From positions 883,501 through 947,500 of the forward strand of contig NZ_AP026801.1 of the NCBI RefSeq assembly GCF_033095965.1: 64,000 nt of DNA, in the 5' to 3' direction. The position numbers and the translations under genes are program-made. The stretch comes from Xylocopilactobacillus apis (GTDB lineage Bacteria; Bacillota; Bacilli; Lactobacillales; Lactobacillaceae). The stretch's first letter is position 1; every line of letters begins with the position of its first letter. Under the pieces are notes generated by a model that saw only the letters and a program-made list of their open reading frames with translations, was not told the DNA's origin and did no database searches. Below are positions 45,213 to 55,059 of this stretch, in pieces.

Positions 45213-47152
45213 ATGACAACAAATAATTATGACGATAGTAATATTAAAATTCTAGAAGGACTTGAAGCAGTTCGCAAAAGACCAGGAATGTACATTGGTT
45301 CAACAGATACCCATGGTCTACATCATTTAGTTTATGAAATAATTGATAATGCGGTTGATGAAGCTTTAGCTGGTTACGGAAAAGAAATCGATGTAACAAT
45401 TGAAAAAAATGGTTCAATAACGGTACAAGATTTTGGCCGCGGAGTTCCAACCGGAATGCATAAATCTGGAAAACCGACAATTGAAGTTATTTTTACTGTT
45501 CTTCATGCAGGAGGCAAGTTTGATAACGCATCTTATAAGACTTCTGGGGACTTCACGGGGTTGGTTCCAGTGTGGTTAATGCACTTTCTAAGTCAATGAC
45601 TGTAAAGGTCAATCGAGATGGCGAGTATTTCATTGAAGAATTTGAAAATGGCGGTCATCCAGTTGGAACATTAAAAAAATTAGGAAAAACAAAATTACCA
45701 AATGGGACTACAGTTAATTTTTTGCCGGACGAAACAATTTTTAGCGACACGGATTTTAACTTTGACGTTATTAAGGAAAGAGTTAGAGAATCTGCTTATC
45801 TCTTAAAAAATGTTAAATTTGTTCTCAAAGACAAGAGAAGTGGTAAAGAAGATGAATTTTTCTTTCCTGAGGGAATTAAAACTTTTGTTGAGGATTTAAG
45901 TAAAGATAAAGAACTAATTGGTCAAATTTTTGATTTTTCAGGCAAAGAACAGGGTGTAGAGGTTGAATTTGCTGGAGCCTTTAATACAGGTTATTCAGAA
46001 GAACTTCACTCATTTGTTAATAATGTTCGGACTCCAGAAGGCGGAACTCATGAAGTTGGCGTGCGTTCTGGTTTAACAAGAGCTTTTAATGAATACTTCC
46101 GCAGCAGTGATCTGTTAAAAGATAAAGAAAAAAATATTGATGGCAGTGACTTACGTGAAGGTTTGATCGGGGTTCTTTCAGTCCATGTTCCAGAAGAAAT
46201 GCTTCAGTTTGAAGGACAGACAAAAGAAAAGCTTGGCAGTCCAACAGTTAAAGGAATAACTGAAAATATTATTTATGAGCAGACCAAGTATTACCTTCTT
46301 GAAAGCGGGGACTTTGGGCAGAAAATATTTACTAAGGCTAAGGAAGCTCAAGCTGCCCGCATTGCTGCTCGAAAAGCAAGAGACACTGTTCGTAAAGGTA
46401 AAAAAGGTAAAAAAAATGATGGACTTATTTCAGGTAAATTAACACCAGCTCAAAAGCATGATTCTAAGCACAATGAATTATTCCTGGTAGAGGGAGATTC
46501 TGCTGGAGGTTCAGCAAAACAGGGCAGAAATCGAAAGTTTCAAGCAATTTTACCTTTACGTGGAAAAGTCCTTAATACTCAAAAAGCATCACTTGAAGAA
46601 ATTTTTAAAAACCAAGAAATAAATACAATTATTTATGCAATTGGCGCTGGAGCTGGTAAGGACTTTAAAGTTAAAGACAGCAATTACGATAAAGTTATTA
46701 TAATGACTGATGCGGATACCGATGGAGCACATATTCAGATTTTATTACTAACTTTTTTCTATCGTTATATGTTAGATCTAGTAAAAGCTGGAAAGGTTTA
46801 TATTGCAATGCCGCCGCTTTATAAGATTCAAGTTGGAATTAAAAAGCCTAAAATTGAGTATGCCTGGACAGAGGATGAACTAGAAGGAAAAACTAAAAAA
46901 ATCAAAACCAAGTATGCTTTACAGCGATTCAAGGGATTAGGTGAAATGAATGCTGACGAGTTGTGGGAAACAACTATGAATCCTGATACAAGAACATTAC
47001 TTAGAGTTAAGATTGAAGATTTAGAATATGCCAGCCGAGAAGTTGAAACATTGATGGGAGATAAGGTTAGCCCTAGACGAAAATGGATTGAAAATAATGT
47101 TGATTTTTCGGATCATGATGAAAACGATAATATTTTAGAAGTATCAAGATAG
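45213..47152 (+). pseudogene. parE: Topoisomerase IV subunit B, interrupted by a one-base deletion
   Basis: Two frames together give a ParE of about 646 residues. The first (45213-45599) holds [14 protein letters not shown] and [11 protein letters not shown] of the GHKL ATPase, then derails after YKTSG. The second resumes with [16 protein letters not shown], then TOPRIM motifs LVEGDSAGGSAKQGR and MTDADTDGAHIQ and the end NNVDFSD. The break is a run of four G at 45546-45549 where five would restore the frame. ParE is essential and parC is intact 12 bases downstream, so a sequencing error in a homopolymer is the likeliest cause; a true mutation or ribosomal slippage is less likely. Confidence 0.9.
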
Positions 47153-47164
47153 GAGTAAATAAAT

Positions 47165-49585
47165 TTGGTAGATCGGATCAAAGAATTACCACTTGAAAAC
47201 GTTATTAGCGATCGATTTGGACGTTATTCAAAATACATTATTCAAGAGCGAGCTTTGCCGGATGTTAGAGACGGATTAAAACCAGTTCAGCGTCGAATCC
47301 TTTATGCAATGTATCAAGATGGTAATACTGCAGATAAGGCTTTTAGAAAATCAGCTAAATCTGTCGGAAATATAATGGGTAACTTCCATCCTCATGGTGA
47401 TTCTTCAATTTACGAAGCAATGGTTAGAATGAGCCAGGACTGGAAATTAAGAGCACCGTTGATTGAAATGCATGGAAATAATGGGTCTATTGACGGTGAC
47501 CCGCCGGCCGCAATGCGTTACACTGAGGCACGTTTAAGTAAAATCTCTCATCATCTTTTAGAGGGTATCAACAATGAGACCGTTGATATGATGCTTAACT
47601 TTGATGACACGATTTATGAGCCTGTGGTCTTGCCAGCAGCATTTCCTAATTTATTAGTAAACGGAGCAACAGGAATCTCGGCCGGTTATGCAACTCAAAT
47701 TCCACCTCATAATCTGACTGAAGTTATTGAAGCTTTAATCTACTTAATTAAGAATCCAAATGCTAACACTGAGCAATTGATGAAATATGTCAAAGGTCCT
47801 GATTTTCCAACCGGTGCAATTGTTCAAGGTAAAGAAGGCCTAGTGTCTGCTTATGAAACGGGTCGTGGTAGAGTAATCGTGCGCAGTAAGACTCATATTG
47901 ATGATCAAAAGGGTAAGAAAAAAATTATTGTGACCGAAATTCCTTATGAGGTTAATAAGGCACTCTTAATTAAAAGAATTGAAGATTTAAAAGCTGAAAA
48001 AAGAGTAGAAGGAATCGGAGATATTAGAGATGAAAGTGATCGGTTTGGACTTTCAATCTCAATTGATTTAAAGAAAAATGTTAATCCTGAAGATATTTTA
48101 AATTTCTTATATAAAAATACAGATCTTCAAGTTTCTTATAACTTCAATGTTATTGCAATTGATGATGGCAAACCAAAATTACTAGGTCTCAAAGAAATTT
48201 TAAATGCTTACCTTAATCATCGAAGAAGTGTAATTTTAAAACAAACGAAATTTTTCCTTAATAAAGCACAAAAAAGGACTCATATTGTTGATGGGTTAAT
48301 TAAAGCAATTTCGATTCTTGATGATGTTATTAAAACTATTCGCGGCAGTGAAAATAGACTTGCTGCGATTCAGAACTTAATGGATTCATATGATTTTACT
48401 CAAGCTCAGAGTGAAGCAATCGTTAACTTGCAGTTATATCGTTTAACTAATACAGATATTGTCACACTTGAAGAGGAGTTAAAAGAATTAAAGGGACAAA
48501 TTGAAGAATATCAAAAAATTCTTTCTGATTCACAGTATTTAGGTAAAGTCATTATTGATGGTTTTAAACAAATCAGTAAAGAATTTGGAAGTCCTCGTTT
48601 AACAACAATTGAAGATGAAATTACTCCTTTAAAAGTAGCAAAAACTATTACTGTGCCGGATGAAGAAGTTCATGTCGGTGTGACCAAAGATGGTTACTTG
48701 AAACGTGCATCTCTGAAAAGTGCTCAATCAAGCGTTGCAGAATTAAAAGAAGGAGATCAATTTTTACTTGAAAAAGATTTAAATACTCATGACGAAATAT
48801 TTATTTTTACTGATCATGGCAATTTAATTTATCGCAAAGTTTTTGAAATTGAAGAAGCACGTTGGAAAGACTTAGGAACTCATTTGTCTCAATCGGCTGG
48901 ACTAGAGCCAACTGAAAAAATTCTTTGTGTCTTACCTTTAGTTAGTGGTGAAAAAGACAAAAGAGTTGTTGCTGCAACTAACGATGGATATGTTAAACAG
49001 GTTTCTTTAAGTGAATTACGTCCCCATAGCCGCTATTTAAATCGGTCAATTCGATTTGTAAACTTTAAAACAGATCAAAGCAGGATAACAAATGTAATTG
49101 AAATTATTAATGAATACCAGGAAGTAGTAACTCTTACTCAACATGGATTTGCCTTGAAATTTAATATTTCGGAAATTCCTTTACAAAAGGGACGTTCTGC
49201 CGGGGTTAAACTAATTTCATTACAAGATGATGATCTGGTACTAGGAGTCTCAATAATAAATGAAAATGATAAATACATAGGTATATTACAAGCTGACGGA
49301 AAATATAAGAACATTAAAATAGAAGATATTCCTTTGACTACTAGAGCTAAAAAAGGAGTACGAGTTTTAAGACAAAATTCAAGCCATAAAATGAATATCT
49401 CTGGTTTTAGTTTATTGACTAGTGAAAGAAATGAAAATTTTATAATTGTAACTGAAAATGGTGATCAATTTGAATTGAAACCATTAGATTATCCTTTGAG
49501 TAATCGGCAGGCACTTGGAAAACCAGTTTATAATTCAAAAGAGTACGGTTTAGTTATTAAATTTAATAAAAAAATTCAAGATTAG
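47165..49585 (+). CDS. parC: Topoisomerase IV subunit A
   Basis: 806 residues. The catalytic Tyr lies in AAMRYTEARLSKI near residue 118, the quinolone-determining region reads GNFHPHGDSSIYEAMVRM near 75, and later GATGISAGYATQIPPHN. The C-terminal half carries the beta-pinwheel repeats. With ParE it decatenates daughter chromosomes. TTG start after AGGAG. Ser at the two main resistance positions (HGDSSIYE) suggests a quinolone-sensitive form. Confidence 0.96.
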   Translation: MVDRIKELPLENVISDRFGRYSKYIIQERALPDVRDGLKPVQRRILYAMYQDGNTADKAFRKSAKSVGNIMGNFHPHGDSSIYEAMVRMSQDWKLRAPLIEMHGNNGSIDGDPPAAMRYTEARLSKISHHLLEGINNETVDMMLNFDDTIYEPVVLPAAFPNLLVNGATGISAGYATQIPPHNLTEVIEALIYLIKNPNANTEQLMKYVKGPDFPTGAIVQGKEGLVSAYETGRGRVIVRSKTHIDDQKGKKKIIVTEIPYEVNKALLIKRIEDLKAEKRVEGIGDIRDESDRFGLSISIDLKKNVNPEDILNFLYKNTDLQVSYNFNVIAIDDGKPKLLGLKEILNAYLNHRRSVILKQTKFFLNKAQKRTHIVDGLIKAISILDDVIKTIRGSENRLAAIQNLMDSYDFTQAQSEAIVNLQLYRLTNTDIVTLEEELKELKGQIEEYQKILSDSQYLGKVIIDGFKQISKEFGSPRLTTIEDEITPLKVAKTITVPDEEVHVGVTKDGYLKRASLKSAQSSVAELKEGDQFLLEKDLNTHDEIFIFTDHGNLIYRKVFEIEEARWKDLGTHLSQSAGLEPTEKILCVLPLVSGEKDKRVVAATNDGYVKQVSLSELRPHSRYLNRSIRFVNFKTDQSRITNVIEIINEYQEVVTLTQHGFALKFNISEIPLQKGRSAGVKLISLQDDDLVLGVSIINENDKYIGILQADGKYKNIKIEDIPLTTRAKKGVRVLRQNSSHKMNISGFSLLTSERNENFIIVTENGDQFELKPLDYPLSNRQALGKPVYNSKEYGLVIKFNKKIQD

Positions 49586-49600
49586 TGTAAGTGAGAGAAA

Positions 49601-51157
49601 TTGAAAATCAAATCTTTAAATAAAATAAATATAAAAATGGGTATTATGCTATCTTTTGTGTTTGTTTTCGTATCTGTTTCGGCTAATAAAGTTGAAGCTG
49701 TTGGTAAAATTAAGTTAAATGAAGACAAAAAAATTTATAAGAGTTATGGTGTTTGGGGTACAGATTTACATCGGAAACTAAAAAAGAATTCTTCTTGGAA
49801 GGTATTTGATGTTCAAGAAGAAAATAATCACGCTTGGTATAATTTAGGAAATGATCAATGGATTTCAGAAAAATTACCAAGCGTGATAAAACTAAATAAA
49901 GATAGTAATTTATATCCAGAAGATAGTTCTGATACTTTGAAAACTGGACGAATTTTACCAAAGAATTCATCTTGGAAAGTCAAATCTGTTACATACGATG
50001 GAGATAACATTTGGTATCAGCTGGGCAACCATCAGTGGGTTTCTACTGCAGATCAGTTTAATAATTTTGATCGTAAAGTGATAACAGTAAAGTCTCATCC
50101 AGTAATGATTTTTAAAAACTTCGGCAATAATCGACAATATACTTATCAGGATCTATCAACAAATTCTAAATGGAAAGTTTTGTCCGTTAAAAAAGTTAAT
50201 GATGTCTATTGGTATCAAGTCGGATATGACCAGTGGGTTACTCTTGATCAAGAAAGTAATTCGATTCCAAATTTAACTGATGCTAAGATTCGTTTGATTC
50301 ATCAATCTCCTATTTACTATCATGCTCAAGATGAAAAATTAAAAAATAAAACATCACTGTCAACTGCTCAAAGTTATTTAGCTACAAAGGTAATTGACGG
50401 TTTTACATGGTATCAAATCGCAAGAAACAGTTGGATTAGTCCAGCATATGATATTGCAGGAAATTGGGGACCAATTCAATATCAAGTTAAGTTTCCAATT
50501 TTAATGTACCATGATTTTCAAAATGATCAGCCCGATAATAAATGGGAAGTTCCATTTGGTGAATTTAAAGAACAGATGACTTGGCTTAAGCAAGGAAACT
50601 ATTATTTCTTAAATCCTGAAGAGGCATATTACGTTTTGACTCTTAAGCGAAAGCCTGCTGATAATTTGGTGTGGGTAACTATGGATGATGGTTATAAATC
50701 TTGGAATACTAATGTATTGAATTTGATTAAAGAAACCCATATTAATGTTACTGGTTTTCAAATTACTAATGCTATTAATCAGAGTTGGAATTTGACAACA
50801 TCTCAATTAAAAGAGCTTCAAAAAGCGGGAATGAGTATTCAGTCACATACGGTTAGTCATAAAGCACTCGATCAAATGACTCCGCAGCTTCAGTTTGATG
50901 AAGCTAAAAACTCATTTAATATTCTTAATGAAAGTTTTGGCAATCAAATAATTTCCCTTTCGTATCCACTCGGAAGTTATAATTCTAGTGTAATTAATCA
51001 GACAAAAGAAGCTGGTTACTGGTTAGGGCTTAAAATGGGAGGAAATATAGCAACTTCTAATGATAATTTATATAGTCTTCCTCGAATTGCGGTTTTTCCG
51101 GGTCAGACGTATACTTCGTTCAATAAACTTTTAAACGATGGTCTTAACAGCAAATAA
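49601..51157 (+). CDS. Secreted polysaccharide deacetylase with four SLAP/SH3-like repeats
   Basis: 518 residues. A signal peptide ends near VSANKVEA. Residues about 35-285 are four repeats of ~60 residues with the pattern SSWKV...WYNLGNDQW, likely wall binding. The C-terminal NodB domain has VTMDDGYKSW (motif 1 Asp pair), SHTVSHKAL (metal His) and LSYPLGSYN; the LMYHDF opening is typical. It probably removes acetyl groups from wall or surface glycans containing GlcNAc. TTG start after GAGAG. It lies downstream of parC by 15 bases and upstream of a UDP-GlcNAc 2-epimerase. Confidence 0.85.
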   Translation: MKIKSLNKINIKMGIMLSFVFVFVSVSANKVEAVGKIKLNEDKKIYKSYGVWGTDLHRKLKKNSSWKVFDVQEENNHAWYNLGNDQWISEKLPSVIKLNKDSNLYPEDSSDTLKTGRILPKNSSWKVKSVTYDGDNIWYQLGNHQWVSTADQFNNFDRKVITVKSHPVMIFKNFGNNRQYTYQDLSTNSKWKVLSVKKVNDVYWYQVGYDQWVTLDQESNSIPNLTDAKIRLIHQSPIYYHAQDEKLKNKTSLSTAQSYLATKVIDGFTWYQIARNSWISPAYDIAGNWGPIQYQVKFPILMYHDFQNDQPDNKWEVPFGEFKEQMTWLKQGNYYFLNPEEAYYVLTLKRKPADNLVWVTMDDGYKSWNTNVLNLIKETHINVTGFQITNAINQSWNLTTSQLKELQKAGMSIQSHTVSHKALDQMTPQLQFDEAKNSFNILNESFGNQIISLSYPLGSYNSSVINQTKEAGYWLGLKMGGNIATSNDNLYSLPRIAVFPGQTYTSFNKLLNDGLNSK

Positions 51158-51201
51158 TGTATATTAGTCGTAATAAATAATCTAAGAATAAGAGGAATTA
51201 A

Positions 51202-52347
51202 ATGGATAAAAAAATTAAAATTATGACTGTTTTCGGTACAAGACCGGAAGGAATTAAAATGGCTCCTTTAATTAAGGAGCTTGAAAGAGAGTCAGATAAT
51301 TTTATTACAAAAAATATTATTACTGCCCAACATCGTGAAATGCTTGATCAAGTTCTACAGACTTTTGATATAAAGCCTGATTATGATTTAGATATAATGA
51401 AAAAGAGTCAAACACTTTCCAGTATTACGACAAAAGTGATCACTGAATTAGATCAAATTTTTATTGATGAAAAGCCTGATCTAGTATTGGTTCATGGCGA
51501 TACAACAACAACTTTTGCTGCTGCAATAAGCGCTTTTTACAATCAAATTTCAATTGGTCATGTTGAAGCAGGTTTAAGAACTTGGAATAAATATTCTCCT
51601 TATCCCGAAGAAATGAATCGAGAGATGGTTGATGATTTAACGGATCTATATTTTGCCCCAACTAAAAAGAATTTTGAAAATTTATTAAAAGAAAATAAAG
51701 ATGAAAAAAAGATTTTTATCACCGGTAATACTGGTATTGATGCTTTAAAATATACGGTTAATGATAATTTTGATTCATCGGAATTTAAAGAAATTGATTT
51801 TTCAAAAAAGATCATTTTATTAACTGCTCATCGAAGAGAGAATCAAGGACAAAAAATGGAAGATATGTTTAAAGCCATTCTTGATGTAATTCAAACTGAT
51901 AATAATTTAGAATTAGTGTATCCAGTTCATCGATCTCCTGCTGTTCAAAAAGCTGCAAATGATGTATTTGCCGGTTCTAAACAAGTTAAATTAATTAATC
52001 CTCTTGATGTAGTTCATTTTCATAATTTGATAAAAAGGAGCTTTATAGTCCTATCTGATTCTGGTGGGGTACAAGAAGAAGCACCTGCTTTAAATAAGCC
52101 AGTTTTAGTATTGAGAGATACAACTGAAAGACCTGAAGCAGTTCAAACAGGTGCAATTAAGTTGGTAGGAACCAATCCATTAGTTATCAAAGAAAATTTA
52201 TCTTCTTTAATTTCTAATAGCGATGAGTATCAAAAAATGGCGAAAGCAAAAAATCCGTACGGAGATGGCAATGCATCAGTACGGATTAGTGAAGCTATAA
52301 AATACCACTTTGGAATTCTTAAGGATCGTCCAATTGATTTTGTCTAG
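51202..52347 (+). CDS. wecB: UDP-N-acetylglucosamine 2-epimerase (non-hydrolysing)
   Basis: 381 residues. Motifs: VFGTRPEGIKMAPLI at the start, TAQHREMLDQVL, VHGDTTTTFA, HVEAGLRTWNKYSPYPEE, TAHRRENQG and SDSGGVQEEAP. It makes UDP-ManNAc for teichoic acid linkage units or capsule. AGAGGA precedes the ATG. It overlaps the convergent gtrA gene by 29 bases. In some strains the symbol mnaA is used. Confidence 0.95.
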   Translation: MDKKIKIMTVFGTRPEGIKMAPLIKELERESDNFITKNIITAQHREMLDQVLQTFDIKPDYDLDIMKKSQTLSSITTKVITELDQIFIDEKPDLVLVHGDTTTTFAAAISAFYNQISIGHVEAGLRTWNKYSPYPEEMNREMVDDLTDLYFAPTKKNFENLLKENKDEKKIFITGNTGIDALKYTVNDNFDSSEFKEIDFSKKIILLTAHRRENQGQKMEDMFKAILDVIQTDNNLELVYPVHRSPAVQKAANDVFAGSKQVKLINPLDVVHFHNLIKRSFIVLSDSGGVQEEAPALNKPVLVLRDTTERPEAVQTGAIKLVGTNPLVIKENLSSLISNSDEYQKMAKAKNPYGDGNASVRISEAIKYHFGILKDRPIDFV

Positions 52348-52792
52348 TTGTTCGATTTTGAATTCTTTGTTCACTACTAACAAAAATTGCTCGAGAAAAG
52401 AAATAATTTACTAATCCGAGAATTATTTGGTCGACGGCTTTTAAAATCAGAGTTTGAATAGGATTATTCATTTTAAGTAATGTGGCAAAGATAAACATAA
52501 AAGTTATATCTAAAAAGTAGGTAAGAGTTCTTGAAGAAATAAAAGTGGAAAACTCAACAAACATTTCATGAAGATTTCCTTTTGGTAGTTTAAAAACAAA
52601 CTTACGATTCAAATAATAACTTAGAATATTAGCAAATACAAAGGCAATAGAATTAGCAACTAAATTGATCAGCCTTAAATTATGATAGAGTAATTGGAAA
52701 ATTAAAATATTAACAACTGATGCTAAAAAGCCGAAAAAGGTATAGACAATAAAGGTTTTAAATTTAAAGTTAGAATTACTTATTTTTTTCAA
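52319..52792 (-). CDS. GtrA-like membrane protein
   Basis: 157 residues with four membrane helices: FIVYTFFGFLASVVNILIF, VANSIAFVFANILSYYLN, a third around SRTLTYFLDITFMFIFAT and a fourth around AVDQIILGLVNYFFSRAIF. NRKFVFK after helix two is the GtrA family motif. GtrA proteins are thought to help move lipid-linked sugars across the membrane for wall or surface glycan decoration. It overlaps the flavodoxin gene by 17 bases. Confidence 0.85.
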   Translation of the reverse strand: MKKISNSNFKFKTFIVYTFFGFLASVVNILIFQLLYHNLRLINLVANSIAFVFANILSYYLNRKFVFKLPKGNLHEMFVEFSTFISSRTLTYFLDITFMFIFATLLKMNNPIQTLILKAVDQIILGLVNYFFSRAIFVSSEQRIQNRTTRQNQLDDP

Positions 52793-53228
52793 CGGCAGCT
52801 ACTAGACTCTTGGTAAATTCGATAATATTTTTTAAATCATCTTCATCCACAGCAAGGTCGATTTTTAAATTTTCTGCGCCTTTAGTTGCACCAGCTTTGA
52901 TAAATTGGTCTGCAAAATCATCAACTGCTGTGGCAAATTCCTCGTAGTAGGTATCACCTGATCCAGCGCAGCCAAACACTTTTCCTTTAAGGTCTAAAGT
53001 TGGTAAATCTTCATAAAAGTCCATTCCTTCTTCAGGTAAATCTCCCTCACCGTATGTATAAGGACAGACAACGCAAATATCGACGTCTTCAAACTCATCG
53101 GCATTGGTAATTGAAATTTCTTTGAGTGTAGAGTTAACATCTAGTCTTTTTAATTCTTCATTAACAATTTCTGCCACTTCTTCGTTATTGCCAGTAATAC
53201 TAGCATATACAACTAATGCATTAGTCAT
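52776..53228 (-). CDS. Flavodoxin
   Basis: 150 residues. The FMN phosphate loop is YASITGNNEEVAEIV at the start, and the loops CPYTYGEGDLPEEGMDFYEDL and GCAGSGDTYYEEFATA flank the flavin. A short electron carrier of the acidic type. AAGGAG precedes the ATG. Possible redox partners include the type 2 ferredoxin-NADP reductase encoded near 62 kb; that link is an inference. Confidence 0.93.
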   Translation of the reverse strand: MTNALVVYASITGNNEEVAEIVNEELKRLDVNSTLKEISITNADEFEDVDICVVCPYTYGEGDLPEEGMDFYEDLPTLDLKGKVFGCAGSGDTYYEEFATAVDDFADQFIKAGATKGAENLKIDLAVDEDDLKNIIEFTKSLVAAVEKNK

Positions 53229-53399
53229 TTAGAACTCCTTTAATTAATTTTTTCAATTTTTTAAAGCATACCATAACATAATATAACGGATAAAATTTGA
53301 TAGCAAAACTTTTAAAAATATTTTTTCTAATTTGTAAAAAAGTAAACAACAATTACAATGGAGATTAGAAAATACAATAAATTTAGATAGGATGAAACA

Positions 53400-54197
53400 T
53401 TGATAACAATTAAATCACCGCGTGAAATAGAAGGCATGGCAAAATCTGGTCATATTTTAGCTGGAGTTCATCGCCATCTTAGAAATATTATAAAACCAGG
53501 AATTTCAACCTGGGAAATTGAAGAGTTTGCCAAGAAATATATTGAAGATCATGGAGCAATTCCGTCTCAAATCGGATTTGACGGTTATAAATACGCAACT
53601 TGTATTAGTGTTAATGACGAAGTGGCTCATGGAATTCCGCGTCGGCATCTTTTTTTAAAAAATGGTGATATTGTTAAGGTTGATATGTGCGTAGAATATG
53701 AAGGCTATCAAAGTGATTCTTGCTGGTCTTATGGTGTGGGGGAGATTTCTTCTTTGCATCAAGAATTATTAGAAGTTACGAAGAAATCTCTTTATATGGG
53801 AATTGAGAAATCTGTGATTGGAAATCGGATTGGAGACATTGGTTCAGTAATTCAACGTTTTACAGAAAAAGAGCACCATTTTGGAGATGTGAGAGATTTA
53901 ATTGGTCATGGAATTCAACCTTCTATTCATGAAGAGCCTGCGGTTCCACATTATGGTGAACCAGGTCAAGGAATTAGGCTAAGAGAAGGAATGACCATTA
54001 CGATTGAGCCAATGATCAATACAGGTACATGGCAAATTAAATCTAAGGAAGTTCAAGCCGATGATTGGACCTACTATGTCAGTCAAGATGGATCTTATTC
54101 AGCTCAGTTTGAACACACTATTGCAATTACTAAAGATGGACCTAAAATTCTTACTTCCCAGGGAGATCCTGAAGACGAACCATATTTAATTAAGTAA
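53400..54197 (+). CDS. map: Methionine aminopeptidase, type I
   Basis: 265 residues. Metal ligands are visible in VKVDMCVEYEGYQSDSCW (two Asp), GHGIQPSIHEEP (His), TIEPMI (Glu) and FEHTIAI (Glu). It removes the first Met from new proteins. TTG start after AGGATG. Compared with the commonest bacterial form it carries an extended C-terminal loop (QADDWTYYVSQDGSYSAQ), normal for lactobacilli. YihY follows after seven bases. Confidence 0.94.
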   Translation: MITIKSPREIEGMAKSGHILAGVHRHLRNIIKPGISTWEIEEFAKKYIEDHGAIPSQIGFDGYKYATCISVNDEVAHGIPRRHLFLKNGDIVKVDMCVEYEGYQSDSCWSYGVGEISSLHQELLEVTKKSLYMGIEKSVIGNRIGDIGSVIQRFTEKEHHFGDVRDLIGHGIQPSIHEEPAVPHYGEPGQGIRLREGMTITIEPMINTGTWQIKSKEVQADDWTYYVSQDGSYSAQFEHTIAITKDGPKILTSQGDPEDEPYLIK

Positions 54198-54204
54198 TAA
54201 TTAC

Positions 54205-55059
54205 ATGATATTAAAATTAAAAGAAAATAGATTTTTTAATCGGTCAAGATTATTTATCAAGAAATTTTCAGAGTTATTTCAAAAGGCAAATGTTGCGGTT
54301 CTTTCTAAGGCATTTGCCTATTATTTATTGATCTCTTTTTTCCCGCTTTTAATTTTTATTGGAAATCTATTTTCATTTTTAAATTTTAATTTAAATTCCC
54401 TATATGAGTATTTGGTTTATGTAATACCGCGTCCGACGGTTAAATTTTTAAAAGAAATTACGGAATCATTAAAATATTCTTCAAATACTTTTCTGCTGAT
54501 CGGCTCATTCTTAGTTTTTATGTGGGCAATGAGTCGAGTTTTAAATATCTTAAATCAAGGAATCAATGAGCTGTACAACACAAAGGTTAACCAGAACTTT
54601 ATTATTAAAAGGATAGTGTCTATTTTTTACACATTTCTTTTATTTATTGTTGTGGTTTTAATTGCAATTACTATGATTTTTGGCGAGATGATCATTAAGA
54701 TGATTGAGCCGATTTTTAAAATAGCTAAAGAATATATCGATTTATACAATACATTAAAATGGCCGGTAGTTTTAATTGTGCTTTTTGCAGTATTATTTTT
54801 TCTTTATTTTTTCATGCCATATAGAAAAATTAGAATTCGTGACGCAATGCCTGGAACCATTTTTACTTCAGCTGGTTGGATCATTCTTTCACAGGCGTTT
54901 AGAATTTATTTAAAATATTTTGGTCGAAATTGGGATAGCTATGGGACTATAGGTGCAGTGATTGTATTTTTACTTTGGCTTAACGCGTTGGGAGAAATTA
55001 TAATTATTGGAGGAATTATAAACGGTACTATTCTTGAATTAAAAAAATCAAATACCTGA
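54205..55059 (+). CDS. YihY/BrkB family membrane protein
   Basis: 284 residues with about six membrane helices. The family features are KAFAYYLLISFFPLLIFI near the start, PRPTVKFLKE, and the C-terminal RNWDSYGTIGAVIVFLLWLN. These proteins were once named ribonuclease BN, without support; their role may be membrane transport. Likely cotranscribed with map. It overlaps the convergent gene by 12 bases. Confidence 0.88.
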   Translation: MILKLKENRFFNRSRLFIKKFSELFQKANVAVLSKAFAYYLLISFFPLLIFIGNLFSFLNFNLNSLYEYLVYVIPRPTVKFLKEITESLKYSSNTFLLIGSFLVFMWAMSRVLNILNQGINELYNTKVNQNFIIKRIVSIFYTFLLFIVVVLIAITMIFGEMIIKMIEPIFKIAKEYIDLYNTLKWPVVLIVLFAVLFFLYFFMPYRKIRIRDAMPGTIFTSAGWIILSQAFRIYLKYFGRNWDSYGTIGAVIVFLLWLNALGEIIIIGGIINGTILELKKSNT

